Below are positions 27,170 through 35,051 of a stretch of DNA of 64,000 bases, piece by piece (within the stretch, counting starts at the first letter, position 1; the number at the start of each line of letters is the position of its first letter). Location: NCBI RefSeq assembly GCF_003367175.1, contig NZ_QRGA01000015.1:1-64000 (forward strand), written 5' to 3'. The notes under the pieces were generated by a model. The model saw only the letters and a list, made by a program, of their open reading frames with translations. It was not told the DNA's origin and did not search any database. Position numbers and translations under genes: made by a program. Origin of the DNA: Trinickia dinghuensis. Its GTDB lineage: Bacteria; Pseudomonadota; Gammaproteobacteria; Burkholderiales; Burkholderiaceae.

Positions 27170-27918
27170 TGCGTATCTCCAAACGGTAGCCGCGCGACGA
27201 GCGCGAACGGTTCTCCGGCACGCGGCTCGACGAAAAGCGCGGCGCCTTCGATGGACAGCGGGCCCAGCTTCGGCACGTGCTCGCTCCACCAATCGATCAG
27301 CACCTGCCGTTCCTGAGCGTCGATCGAATCGCTGAGCGTCATATGAAACCGGAATTCTTCGAGGACATAGGGATAGCCCCACCGGTCGAGCAACGCGCGC
27401 TGACGCTCGCTCAACGCCGCCCCGAGGCGACGGCGCCGCTCCTGTTGCTCTTGTTCGCTCGGCATCGCACGCAATGGAGCGAACGCGTGCAAGGCGTCGG
27501 CGGCAAGCGCCTGCATCGCGGCGGCACCGCCCTCCGTCGCCGGCCGGATCGCGACGAATCGTTCGAGCGCGGCCGCTTCGACGGGCAATTCGAACGGCTG
27601 CTGGCGGCGGGCCCATGCGCGTGCATGAGAGACGATATCGTCACCGGCAATCCCGATCGCGCGCCGAGCCGGCGCGACCAATGTTCCATGCCAGCCGTAG
27701 CGCCGCGGCGCATGCGAAAGGCTGGGCACGTCGAGCGAACGCTCGGCGAGCGCCGGCAACAGCGGCGGCTCGAGGGCCTCGCCCGATTCCGGATCGCCCG
27801 CGAGCCACCGGCAACCGGCGTCCCACCAGGCCGAGCCGCGCGAAGGAGCGTAATAGATCGCGAACCGGCTCTCGGCCGTCCATTCGAACGCTTCGCCGTT
27901 CCAGGCGCGCCGTGTCAT
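27166..27918 (-). CDS. DUF1045 phosphonate metabolism protein (2H phosphoesterase)
   Basis: 250 residues. Two HxTL motifs, His77-Thr79 (HGTL) and His192-Thr194 (HMTL), mark the 2H phosphodiesterase superfamily, whose members open cyclic phosphates. It overlaps phnF and phnN by 4 bases on each side, a strong sign of joint function. In the C-P lyase pathway a cyclic phosphodiesterase must open 5-phosphoribosyl 1,2-cyclic phosphate before PhnN acts; PhnP is not present here, so this protein may do that step. Function is inferred. Confidence 0.87.
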   Translation of the reverse strand: MTRRAWNGEAFEWTAESRFAIYYAPSRGSAWWDAGCRWLAGDPESGEALEPPLLPALAERSLDVPSLSHAPRRYGWHGTLVAPARRAIGIAGDDIVSHARAWARRQQPFELPVEAAALERFVAIRPATEGGAAAMQALAADALHAFAPLRAMPSEQEQQERRRRLGAALSERQRALLDRWGYPYVLEEFRFHMTLSDSIDAQERQVLIDWWSEHVPKLGPLSIEGAALFVEPRAGEPFALVARLPFGDTQ

Positions 27919-28703
27919 ACGTCCTGCTCCACGTAAAGCTGCACCCGGTCGGCTGCGAAATAGGTCATGCCGTACTTGATCGGCACCCCGTCGGCATCGA
28001 CATCCACGTTCTCGACCCACAGCACCGGCTGCTGGCGGTTGATATTGAGCCGGCGCGCCACTTCGGCATCCGGCAGCGTGCTGCCGATACGGCTCCAACG
28101 CCGCGAGTAATCGCTGACGTCGTATTCGGCGAGCGCAGCCGAAAATCCACCGTCGGTTCGCTCCAGCACCTGCGGCAATCCGGCGAAGCGCGCGGCCGGA
28201 TACCAGGCGAGTGCATACGTGAGCGGTACGTCGTCCGCCGCGTGAAGCGATTCGATCCGATAGACGAGCGTGCCCGTGCGCAAACCGAGGCCCTTGGCAA
28301 CCTTCGGCTCGGCCTTCACGGATGCCGATGAAAGCACGGTGCCGTGCGCCGAGTGCCCTTGCTCGCGCAAATTCTCGGTAAACCGCGTGCGGCGTCCGAT
28401 CGAGTAGTCGATCGCCCCCGGCTGCACGAACGTGCCCCGCCCTTGTTCGACGCTTACGAGGCCCTGTGCCGCCAGCCCGAGCATCGCGCGGCGCACGGTG
28501 TGACGATTGACGCCGAAGCGCTTCGCGAGTTCGCCCTCGCTCGGCAGGCGGCCGTCTTCGCCGAACCCGCTGGCCGCGATCTCCGACGCCAGAACCTGCT
28601 CGATCTGCCGCCATACGGCCACCCCCGCTCCGCGCTCGAGCGCGCTCGCGGGGCCAGCCAGCGCGAGCCCGTCCGTTGCCCGTCCGTTGTTGCTGCGTTT
28701 CAT
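27915..28703 (-). CDS. phnF: GntR/HutC family phosphonate regulator
   Basis: 262 residues. The N-terminal winged HTH spans about 30-95 (LPSEGELAKRFGVNRHTVRRAM) and a UTRA ligand domain follows (about 110-255). PhnF proteins repress phn genes. It diverges from phnG with 298 bases between and leads the phnF-DUF1045-phnN unit. Start at 28703 gives the usual N-terminus; longer in-frame sequence runs into the control region. Confidence 0.92.
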   Translation of the reverse strand: MKRSNNGRATDGLALAGPASALERGAGVAVWRQIEQVLASEIAASGFGEDGRLPSEGELAKRFGVNRHTVRRAMLGLAAQGLVSVEQGRGTFVQPGAIDYSIGRRTRFTENLREQGHSAHGTVLSSASVKAEPKVAKGLGLRTGTLVYRIESLHAADDVPLTYALAWYPAARFAGLPQVLERTDGGFSAALAEYDVSDYSRRWSRIGSTLPDAEVARRLNINRQQPVLWVENVDVDADGVPIKYGMTYFAADRVQLYVEQDV

Positions 28704-28823
28704 CGTTCTGTCATTCCGATCGGTTCGAATATTTAATTCCGGGGCCATTGTAGCGGCGCGACCGCGGTCGATCATGGGCACGAATGTGAATATTCGCTGA
28801 CACGATTGCGCCACACAACCGCC

Positions 28824-28840
28824 ACACATCTTCGATGTGT
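28824..28840. promoter_or_regulatory. Inverted repeat in the phnF/phnG control region
   Basis: ACACATC (28824-28830), 3-base loop, GATGTGT (28834-28840): a perfect 7-base inverted repeat about 24 bases from the PhnF-type palindrome. It may be a second protein site or a small hairpin in one of the leaders. Confidence 0.4.
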
Positions 28841-28863
28841 CATATGTTAGCATGCGATCTAGT

Positions 28864-28883
28864 TGGTATAGACGTCTAGACCA
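28864..28883. promoter_or_regulatory. Candidate PhnF operator between phnF and phnG
   Basis: TGGTATAGAC-GTCTAGACCA is a 20-base palindrome with one mismatched pair, matching the GntR/HutC style of operator (GGT-TAGACC). It lies 161 bases before phnF and 119 before phnG, so one site could control both directions. Its 14-base core recurs upstream of phnD at 26463-26476. Confidence 0.65.
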
Positions 28884-29001
28884 CCAGATGTAAAAAGACA
28901 TCAAAAGACGGATACCGGCCATCTTCATTCCGGGCTTCGGCGCTTCATCATTTGTTCGCCGTGGCTGCGTAGGGTTCTGAATCATCGAGGAAATCGGGCA
29001 T

Positions 29002-29484
29002 ATGCAGGCGTCATCTTCCGAAGTCACCCCCGAGCGGCGAAGCTGGCTCGCACAACTGGCGCGGGCGCCGCGCCCGCTGCTAGCGTCGGCGCTCGACGCA
29101 GTCTGCGAAGGCGCGCCGCTGCCGGCGTTCGATTGGCTGCGCGCGCCGGAAACCGGCCTTGCAATGGTGCGAGGACGCGTCGGCGGCACCGGCGATCCGT
29201 TCAACGTCGGCGAGGCTACGGTGACGCGAGCCGTGCTGCGGTTGAAATCGGGCGACGACCCGGGCGCCGTCGGCGTCGCTTATCAATTGGGGCGGGACAA
29301 ACGGCGCGCGGAACTGGCGGCCCTCGCCGACGCCATGCTGCAGTCCGCGCGCTGGCACGACGTGCTCCGCGCGCGGCTGCTCGATCCGCTCGTTCGGACG
29401 CTTGACGATGCGCGCCGCGAGCGTGCCTCGGATACGGCATCGACGCGCGTCGATTTCTATACGATGGTCCGAGGCGAATCATGA
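29002..29484 (+). CDS. phnG: C-P lyase core subunit PhnG
   Basis: 160 residues. Part of the PhnGHIJ core complex; with PhnI, PhnH and PhnL it forms the alpha-D-ribose 1-methylphosphonate 5-triphosphate. The block GDPFNVGEATVTRAVL and the C-terminal TRVDFYTMVRG match PhnG. Ribosome site GAGG is 12 bases upstream. Stop overlaps phnH start by 4 bases. Confidence 0.93.
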   Translation: MQASSSEVTPERRSWLAQLARAPRPLLASALDAVCEGAPLPAFDWLRAPETGLAMVRGRVGGTGDPFNVGEATVTRAVLRLKSGDDPGAVGVAYQLGRDKRRAELAALADAMLQSARWHDVLRARLLDPLVRTLDDARRERASDTASTRVDFYTMVRGES

Positions 29485-30137
29485 CTAACCCGCTTTCCTC
29501 GCTCGATACGCTCAATACGCTCAATACGATTAATACACTCGACAAGCTCGTTCGCGGCTTCGCCGATCCCGTGCACGATGCGCAGGCCTCTTTTCGCGTC
29601 TTGCTCGACGTCCTCGCCCGGCCCGGCACGATCGGCTCGATCGACGTGGCGCTCGACGACGACGTGCATCGCCAGTGGCCGGCCGCGGCGTTCGCGGCCA
29701 TGCTGACGCTGGTGGATTTTTCCACGCCGGTGTGGCTCCAAGCGCCTGACGCCGCGCTGGCACAGGCCATCCGTTTCCACACCGGTGCGCCGCTGGCCGA
29801 CGAATCGGACGAAGCCGCTTTCGCCTACATCGTCGACGGCGAAAACATGCCGCCGCTCGATGCATTCTCGCTCGGCACGCCCGAGTCGCCGCAAAATTCC
29901 GCCACGCTGCTGATACGCGCCGCAGCGCTCGAAGGCGGCCGGCCGCTCACACTATCGGGGCCGGGCATCCGGTCGAGCGTCGGCATCGCGCCGGCCGGCA
30001 TCGCCGATACGTTCTGGCACGAGCGCGCGTCGCTCGCGGCGCATGCACCGTGCGGCATCGATTGTTATCTGGTCTGCGGACGATCCGTGATCGGCATTCC
30101 GCGCACCACGCGAGTGGAGGTCAACTCATGTACGTAG
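29481..30137 (+). CDS. phnH: C-P lyase core subunit PhnH
   Basis: 218 residues. Starts ATGA-overlapped with phnG. Core blocks FADPVHDAQASFRVLLDVLA and LEGGRPLTLSGPGI are typical of PhnH. The N-terminal 20 residues include a run LDT-LNT-LNT-INT-LDK encoded by a 9-base tandem repeat (29502-29546), longer than in E. coli PhnH. The end overlaps phnI by 10 bases. Confidence 0.93.
   Translation: MTNPLSSLDTLNTLNTINTLDKLVRGFADPVHDAQASFRVLLDVLARPGTIGSIDVALDDDVHRQWPAAAFAAMLTLVDFSTPVWLQAPDAALAQAIRFHTGAPLADESDEAAFAYIVDGENMPPLDAFSLGTPESPQNSATLLIRAAALEGGRPLTLSGPGIRSSVGIAPAGIADTFWHERASLAAHAPCGIDCYLVCGRSVIGIPRTTRVEVNSCT
29502..29546 (+). repeat. 9-base tandem repeat inside phnH
   Basis: Five units of CTCAATACG type (CTCGATACG, CTCAATACG twice, ATTAATACA, CTCGACAAG) keep the frame and add three residues each to the PhnH N-terminus. 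Possible site of length variation. Confidence 0.7.
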
Positions 30138-31288
30138 CAGTCAAGGGAGGCGAGCGCGCGATCGAGGCCTCTTGGCGTTTGCTCGAACAAGCGCGCCGGG
30201 GCGATCGCGCCGAGCCCGAACTGACGGTCGCGCAAATCCGTCAACAGATGCGGCTCGCCTGCGCGCGCGTCATGACCGAAGGCTCCGTCTACGACGAAGA
30301 TCTCGCGGCGCTGGCGATCAAGCAGGCGGCCGGCGACCTCGTCGAGGCGATCTTTCTGCTGCGCGCGTACCGCACGACGCTGCCGCGCTTCGGCTACACC
30401 GTGCCGATCGAGACGGAGCGCATGGAGGTGCGGCGCCGGATCTCCGCGACGTTCAAGGACGTGCCCGGCGGGCAATTGCTCGGGCCGACGTACGACTATA
30501 CGCAGCGATTGCTCGATTTCTCGCTGCTGGCGGAAGGGTCGATGGGGCAGGAGCGGGGGCGCCAAGCCTCGGCCGAGCGCCGTTCGCCGGAATGCGCTTC
30601 GCCTGCAAGCGCGGCTGCCGTCGAGCGCGCTTGCCCGCCGGACGCGGGGCATGCTGCAACGATACCGCGCGTCGTGACCTTACTCGACGCCGAGGGCCTC
30701 ATCGAGCAGGAGCGTCCGTCCGAGCATCCGCTGCCGTCCGTGGACCTTGCGCTCGAGCCGCTCCTGATGCCCGCGGACCGCGCCGTGCGCCTGCAAAATC
30801 TCGCACGCGGCGACGAAGGCTTCCTGCTGGCGATGGGGTACTCGACGCAGCGCGGCTACGCGGGCAGCCATCCGTTCGCGGGCGAAATCCGTTTCGGCAG
30901 CGTGGCCGTCGAAATGGACATCCCCGAACTCGGCACCGCCATCGAACTCGGCGAGATCGAAGTGACCGAGTGCCAGATGATCAATCAGTTCTCCGGCAGC
31001 CAGAAGACACCGCCCAGCTTTACGCAGGGTTATGGCTTGGCCTTCGGGCATTCGGAGCGCAAGGCGATGGCCATGTCGCTCGTGGATCGGGCGCTGCGCG
31101 CGGAAGAACTCGGCGAAGCCTTGACGGCCCCCGCGCAAGACCCCGAGTTCGTCCTTTATCACAGCGACAACGTGGAGGCTTCGGGCTTCGTGCAGCATTT
31201 GAAGCTGCCCCACTACGTCGATTTCCAGTCCGAACTCGAACTGGTCCGCCGCTTGCGCGCGAGTCACGAAGAGAAGGAGAGCGCATGA
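30128..31288 (+). CDS. phnI: C-P lyase core subunit PhnI
   Basis: 386 residues, against about 354 in E. coli. Nucleosidase-type core subunit that replaces adenine of ATP by the phosphonate together with PhnG, H and L. Conserved start YVAVKGGERAI and late blocks ECQMINQFSGSQKTPP and YGLAFGHSERKAMAMSLVDRAL. The extra length is mainly a low-complexity insert at about residues 140-177, rich in Ala, Ser, Arg and Glu. Overlaps phnH by 10 bases and phnJ by 4. Confidence 0.94.
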   Translation: MYVAVKGGERAIEASWRLLEQARRGDRAEPELTVAQIRQQMRLACARVMTEGSVYDEDLAALAIKQAAGDLVEAIFLLRAYRTTLPRFGYTVPIETERMEVRRRISATFKDVPGGQLLGPTYDYTQRLLDFSLLAEGSMGQERGRQASAERRSPECASPASAAAVERACPPDAGHAATIPRVVTLLDAEGLIEQERPSEHPLPSVDLALEPLLMPADRAVRLQNLARGDEGFLLAMGYSTQRGYAGSHPFAGEIRFGSVAVEMDIPELGTAIELGEIEVTECQMINQFSGSQKTPPSFTQGYGLAFGHSERKAMAMSLVDRALRAEELGEALTAPAQDPEFVLYHSDNVEASGFVQHLKLPHYVDFQSELELVRRLRASHEEKESA

Positions 31289-32199
31289 TGATCGATGCGG
31301 ACGCAACCGTCGAAGGTTACAACTTCGCCTATCTCGACGAACAGACGAAGCGGATGATACGGCGCTCGCTTTTGAAGGCCGTTGCGATTCCGGGCCACCA
31401 GATCCCGTTCGGCTCGCGCGAAATGCCGCTTCCGTACGGCTGGGGCACGGGCGGCATTCAGGTGACGGCGGCGATCATCGGCCAGGACGATACGCTGAAG
31501 GTCATCGACCAGGGGTCGGACGATACGACCAATGCCGTGAACATCCGGCGATTCTTCGCCCGCACGGCCGGGGTGCGGACGACGACGCGCACGGTCGAGG
31601 CATCGATCGTCCAAACGCGCCACCGGATTCCGGAAACGCCGCTGACCGATAAGCAGATCCTCGTCTACCAGGTGCCGATGCCCGAACCGCTGTACCGGCT
31701 CGAGCCGCGGCTTGCCGAATGCCGCAAGCTGCACGCGCTGACGGAATACGGGCTCATGAACGTGAAGCTCTACGAGGACATCGTTCAGCACGGAAGCATC
31801 GCCACCACATACGACTATCCCGTGATCGTCAACGACCGCTATTTGACCGCGCCGTCGCCGATTCCGAAGTTCGACAATCCCAAGATGCACATGAACCCTG
31901 CCCTGCAGCTTTTCGGTGCCGGACGCGAGCGGCGGATCTATGCGATACCGCCCTATACGAGCGTACGCAGCCTCGATTTCGAAGATTATCCGTTCGAGAT
32001 CCAACGATGGGAGCATGCCTGCGAGATATGCGGCTCCAGAGAGAGCTTTCTCGACGAAATGATCGTCGACGACAAGGGCAAGCGAATGTTCGTCTGCTCG
32101 GACAGCGACTTCTGCCAGGAGCATGCGGCGCAAGGCCAAGCGGGCGATGCGGGATCGGCCGACGCTCCGGTGGCCGAAACCGAGGAGGAGCGCGCATGA
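31285..32199 (+). CDS. phnJ: C-P lyase catalytic subunit PhnJ
   Basis: 304 residues. Radical SAM enzyme that breaks the C-P bond, releasing the alkane and ribose 1,2-cyclic phosphate 5-phosphate. The glycyl radical Gly aligns with Gly37 in AIPGHQ; the four conserved Cys are 246 and 249 (CEICG), 271 and 277 (CSDSDFC), the last being the expected thiyl-radical Cys. All key residues are intact. Overlaps phnI and phnK by 4 bases each. Confidence 0.96.
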   Translation: MMIDADATVEGYNFAYLDEQTKRMIRRSLLKAVAIPGHQIPFGSREMPLPYGWGTGGIQVTAAIIGQDDTLKVIDQGSDDTTNAVNIRRFFARTAGVRTTTRTVEASIVQTRHRIPETPLTDKQILVYQVPMPEPLYRLEPRLAECRKLHALTEYGLMNVKLYEDIVQHGSIATTYDYPVIVNDRYLTAPSPIPKFDNPKMHMNPALQLFGAGRERRIYAIPPYTSVRSLDFEDYPFEIQRWEHACEICGSRESFLDEMIVDDKGKRMFVCSDSDFCQEHAAQGQAGDAGSADAPVAETEEERA

Positions 32200-32966
32200 G
32201 CCCCCTGCTTAGCGTGCGCGGATTGACGACGCGCTATGGCGATCGAACCGGCTGCGAGGACGTGAGCTTCGATCTCCATTCCGGCGAAGTGCTCTGCGTG
32301 GTCGGCGAATCGGGATCGGGCAAGTCGACGCTGCTGAGCACGATCGCGCTGCGCATGCGCGCCGCGTCCGGCGCGCTGGCCTATGCCACGGCGGACGGAG
32401 AGACGCTGGATCTGCTGACGATCTCCGAGCCGCGCCGGCGTGCGCTCATGCGCACGGAATGGGGCTACGTCGAGCAGAATCCGCGCGACGGGCTGCGCAT
32501 GGCCGTGTCGGCGGGCGCCAACATCGGCGAGCCGCTCATGGCGGTCGGCGCGCGTCACTTCGGACGAATTCGGGAGACGTCGTCGAGCTGGATGCGGCGC
32601 GTCGAGCTCGATGCCGGGCGCATCGACGATTTGCCGGCCTCGTTCTCGGGCGGCATGCAGCAGCGGCTGCAAATCGCGCGCAATCTCGTCACCGGTCCGC
32701 GCCTCGTGTTGATGGATGAACCGACCGCAGGCCTCGACGTCTCGGTGCAGGCGCGCCTGCTCGATTTGCTGCGAACGCTGACGGCACAACTGCATCTGGC
32801 CTGCGTGATCGTGACGCACGACATCGGCGTCGCGCGTCTGCTTGCGCACCGTCTCATGGTGATGCAAGGCGGGCGCGTGGTCGAAGCCGGGCTGACCGAT
32901 CAGGTCCTGGACGACCCGCAGCATCCTTATACGCAGTTGCTGGTGTCGTCGGTGCTGCCCGCGTAG
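32196..32966 (+). CDS. phnK: C-P lyase ABC protein PhnK
   Basis: 256 residues. Walker A GESGSGKST, signature FSGGMQQRLQIARNL, Walker B LVLMDEP, switch His in VTHDIG. PhnK docks on the PhnJ subunits of the core complex and is not a transporter ATPase. ATGA overlap with phnJ. Confidence 0.94.
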   Translation: MSPLLSVRGLTTRYGDRTGCEDVSFDLHSGEVLCVVGESGSGKSTLLSTIALRMRAASGALAYATADGETLDLLTISEPRRRALMRTEWGYVEQNPRDGLRMAVSAGANIGEPLMAVGARHFGRIRETSSSWMRRVELDAGRIDDLPASFSGGMQQRLQIARNLVTGPRLVLMDEPTAGLDVSVQARLLDLLRTLTAQLHLACVIVTHDIGVARLLAHRLMVMQGGRVVEAGLTDQVLDDPQHPYTQLLVSSVLPA

Positions 32967-32995
32967 GCGGCCTTCAAGGAATAGAGGAATCCCAA

Positions 32996-33748
32996 ATGAT
33001 TGACGAGTCGATCGATACCTGCTTCGTCGACGACGACAGCTTGATGCTGCGCGCGCGCGGCATCGCCAAGACATTCGTGCTGCACACCCAGGGCGGCCAG
33101 CCCATCCCTGCCCTGCGCGGCGTCGATCTCGACCTTTCGCGCGGCGAGTGCGTGGCACTCGTGGGCCCGTCGGGCGCAGGCAAGAGTACACTGCTGCGGT
33201 GCCTTTACGGCAACTATCTGGCGAGCGCCGGGTCGATCAGGGTCCGCAGCGAGGCCGGCGCGCAGCGGTGCATCTCGCTGACTCGTGCGAGCCCGCACGA
33301 AGTCATCCGCGTTCGCCGCGATACGATCGGTTACGTAAGCCAGTTCCTGCGCGTGATCCCGCGCGTGCCCACGCTCGATCTCGTTGCCGAGCCGCTGATT
33401 GCGCGCGGAGTCGATAGCGCCGATGCGTTGGAGAAAGCGCGTGCGTGGCTTGCCCGCCTGAACATCCCCGAGCGGCTCTGGCATCTGGCCCCGGCTACGT
33501 TCTCGGGCGGCGAGCAGCAGCGCGTCAATATTGCCCGCGGCCTCATCGCCGAGCATCCGGTGCTGCTGCTCGACGAACCGACGGCCTCGCTCGATGCGCC
33601 GAATCGCGCGGTCGTTGCCGAAGTCATCGTCGAGGCTCGCCTGCGGGGCGCCGCGATCGTCGGTATCTTTCACGACGAAGCGGCGCGCGAGCAAGTCGCC
33701 ACGCGGCGGCTCGAACTCGAACCGGTATCGATGCTCGTCGCCGCGTGA
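32996..33748 (+). CDS. phnL: C-P lyase ABC protein PhnL
   Basis: 250 residues, MacB-like nucleotide-binding protein. Walker A GPSGAGKST, signature FSGGEQQRVNIARGL, Walker B VLLLDEP. Needed with PhnGHI for coupling the phosphonate to the ribosyl triphosphate. It begins 29 bases after phnK; an N-terminal extension of about 15 residues precedes the usual MLRARGIAKTF start, and the internal ATG at residue 17 could also serve. Confidence 0.93.
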   Translation: MIDESIDTCFVDDDSLMLRARGIAKTFVLHTQGGQPIPALRGVDLDLSRGECVALVGPSGAGKSTLLRCLYGNYLASAGSIRVRSEAGAQRCISLTRASPHEVIRVRRDTIGYVSQFLRVIPRVPTLDLVAEPLIARGVDSADALEKARAWLARLNIPERLWHLAPATFSGGEQQRVNIARGLIAEHPVLLLDEPTASLDAPNRAVVAEVIVEARLRGAAIVGIFHDEAAREQVATRRLELEPVSMLVAA

Positions 33749-33824
33749 CCCGCATGGGCATTCGCCGGTTCAGTCGATAACGGGTAGGGACAAACTCTCT
33801 TCACTGAGAATACGGAGTAGCGGG

Positions 33825-34958
33825 ATGTTGATCAAGAATGCGCGGATCGTCACGCGCGACGAAGAATTCATCGGGGTGGTCCGTATCGAAAACGGGCTCG
33901 TGACCGACGTGGCCTCGGGGACGACGAGCGCACCCGCCGCGGACGACTGGGACGGAGACTACCTGCTGCCCGGCTTCGTCGAACTTCATACCGACAATCT
34001 AGAGAAACATTTGGCGCCGCGTCCCGGTGTCATGTGGAACGTCGATGCGGCTTTCGTCATTCACGACGCGCAGGTGGCCGCCGCCGGCATCACGACGGTC
34101 TTCGATTCGCTGGCCATCGGTTCGCGTACCGACGCAGGCCTGCGCGGCGACCGGATTCATCGCGATGCCGTCTCGGCGCTCGATCGTCTCGCCGAACACG
34201 ATCTGCTGCGCGCAGACCATTTCCTGCATCTGCGTTGCGAAGTCGGAACCGAAGACGTCGTCGAACTCTTCGATGAATTCGGCATCCACCGGCTCGTCAA
34301 GCTGGCGTCGGTGATGGACCATACGCCGGGCCAGCGGCAATGGCGCGATCCCGCGAAGTGGCGCCAGTATCAGGAGCGCAACGGCAAGTGGAGCGAGGAA
34401 AAGATGCAGACGGCGCTCGTCGAACTATCCGAGTTGCAGACTCGCTATGCGGATACGCATCGCCGCTGCATCGTCGATCGCTGCAAGACGCTCGGCATAT
34501 CGGTCGCGAGCCATGACGACACGCTCGTCGAGCACGTCGAGGAAGCGGTGCGCGACGGCATCGCGATTTCGGAGTTTCCGACGACGATGGCCGCGGCGCA
34601 CACGGCCCGCAAGCACGGGCTCGCCACGGTCATGGGGGCGCCCAACGTCGTGCGCGGCGGGTCGCACTCGGGCAACGTGTCCGCGCTCGAACTCGCCAAA
34701 GAAGGCTTGCTCGACATTCTTTCGTCTGACTACGTGCCGTCGAGCCTGATGATGGCCGCGTTTCAGCTCGTGCGCGACGCGGGATGGTCGTTGCCGCGCG
34801 CCGTCGCGACGGTTTCGACGGTGCCGGCAAAGGCGGTGGGACTCGACGACAGAGGTGCGATCGAATCCGGCTTGCGCGCCGATATGGTTCGTGTGCGGCT
34901 GAGCGGCGCCATTCCGGTACCACGCGCGACTTACGTTCGCGGTAATCGCGTGACGTGA
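33825..34958 (+). CDS. phnM: Ribosyl phosphonate triphosphate hydrolase
   Basis: 377 residues, amidohydrolase fold. Removes pyrophosphate from alpha-D-ribosyl 1-methylphosphonate triphosphate. Metal-site motif FVELHTDNLEKH (HxD) near residue 50 and the later SHDD (His in VASHDDT) are present. Ribosome site GGAG lies 8 bases upstream of the ATG. Last gene of phnGHIJKLM. A short GC inverted repeat follows (about 34997-35025) before the convergent binding-protein gene. Confidence 0.94.
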   Translation: MLIKNARIVTRDEEFIGVVRIENGLVTDVASGTTSAPAADDWDGDYLLPGFVELHTDNLEKHLAPRPGVMWNVDAAFVIHDAQVAAAGITTVFDSLAIGSRTDAGLRGDRIHRDAVSALDRLAEHDLLRADHFLHLRCEVGTEDVVELFDEFGIHRLVKLASVMDHTPGQRQWRDPAKWRQYQERNGKWSEEKMQTALVELSELQTRYADTHRRCIVDRCKTLGISVASHDDTLVEHVEEAVRDGIAISEFPTTMAAAHTARKHGLATVMGAPNVVRGGSHSGNVSALELAKEGLLDILSSDYVPSSLMMAAFQLVRDAGWSLPRAVATVSTVPAKAVGLDDRGAIESGLRADMVRVRLSGAIPVPRATYVRGNRVT

Positions 34959-35051
34959 GAAACGCAAACCCGATGCGCCGAATCGGCCATCGGAGGGGCG
35001 GCGGCACGCCGATGTGCGCGCCGCCGCGAACGATTACGTTGCTTACGTCGA

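Noticed and set aside
28705-28725. Pho box near phnF (CTGTCATTCCGATCGG)
   Set aside because: Only one CTGTCA half-site is present; the second half at the required spacing is missing.
30172-31284. Plus-strand open frame before and in frame with phnJ
   Set aside because: It is a shadow of phnI; the phnJ start at 31285 overlaps the phnI stop in the usual ATGA way.
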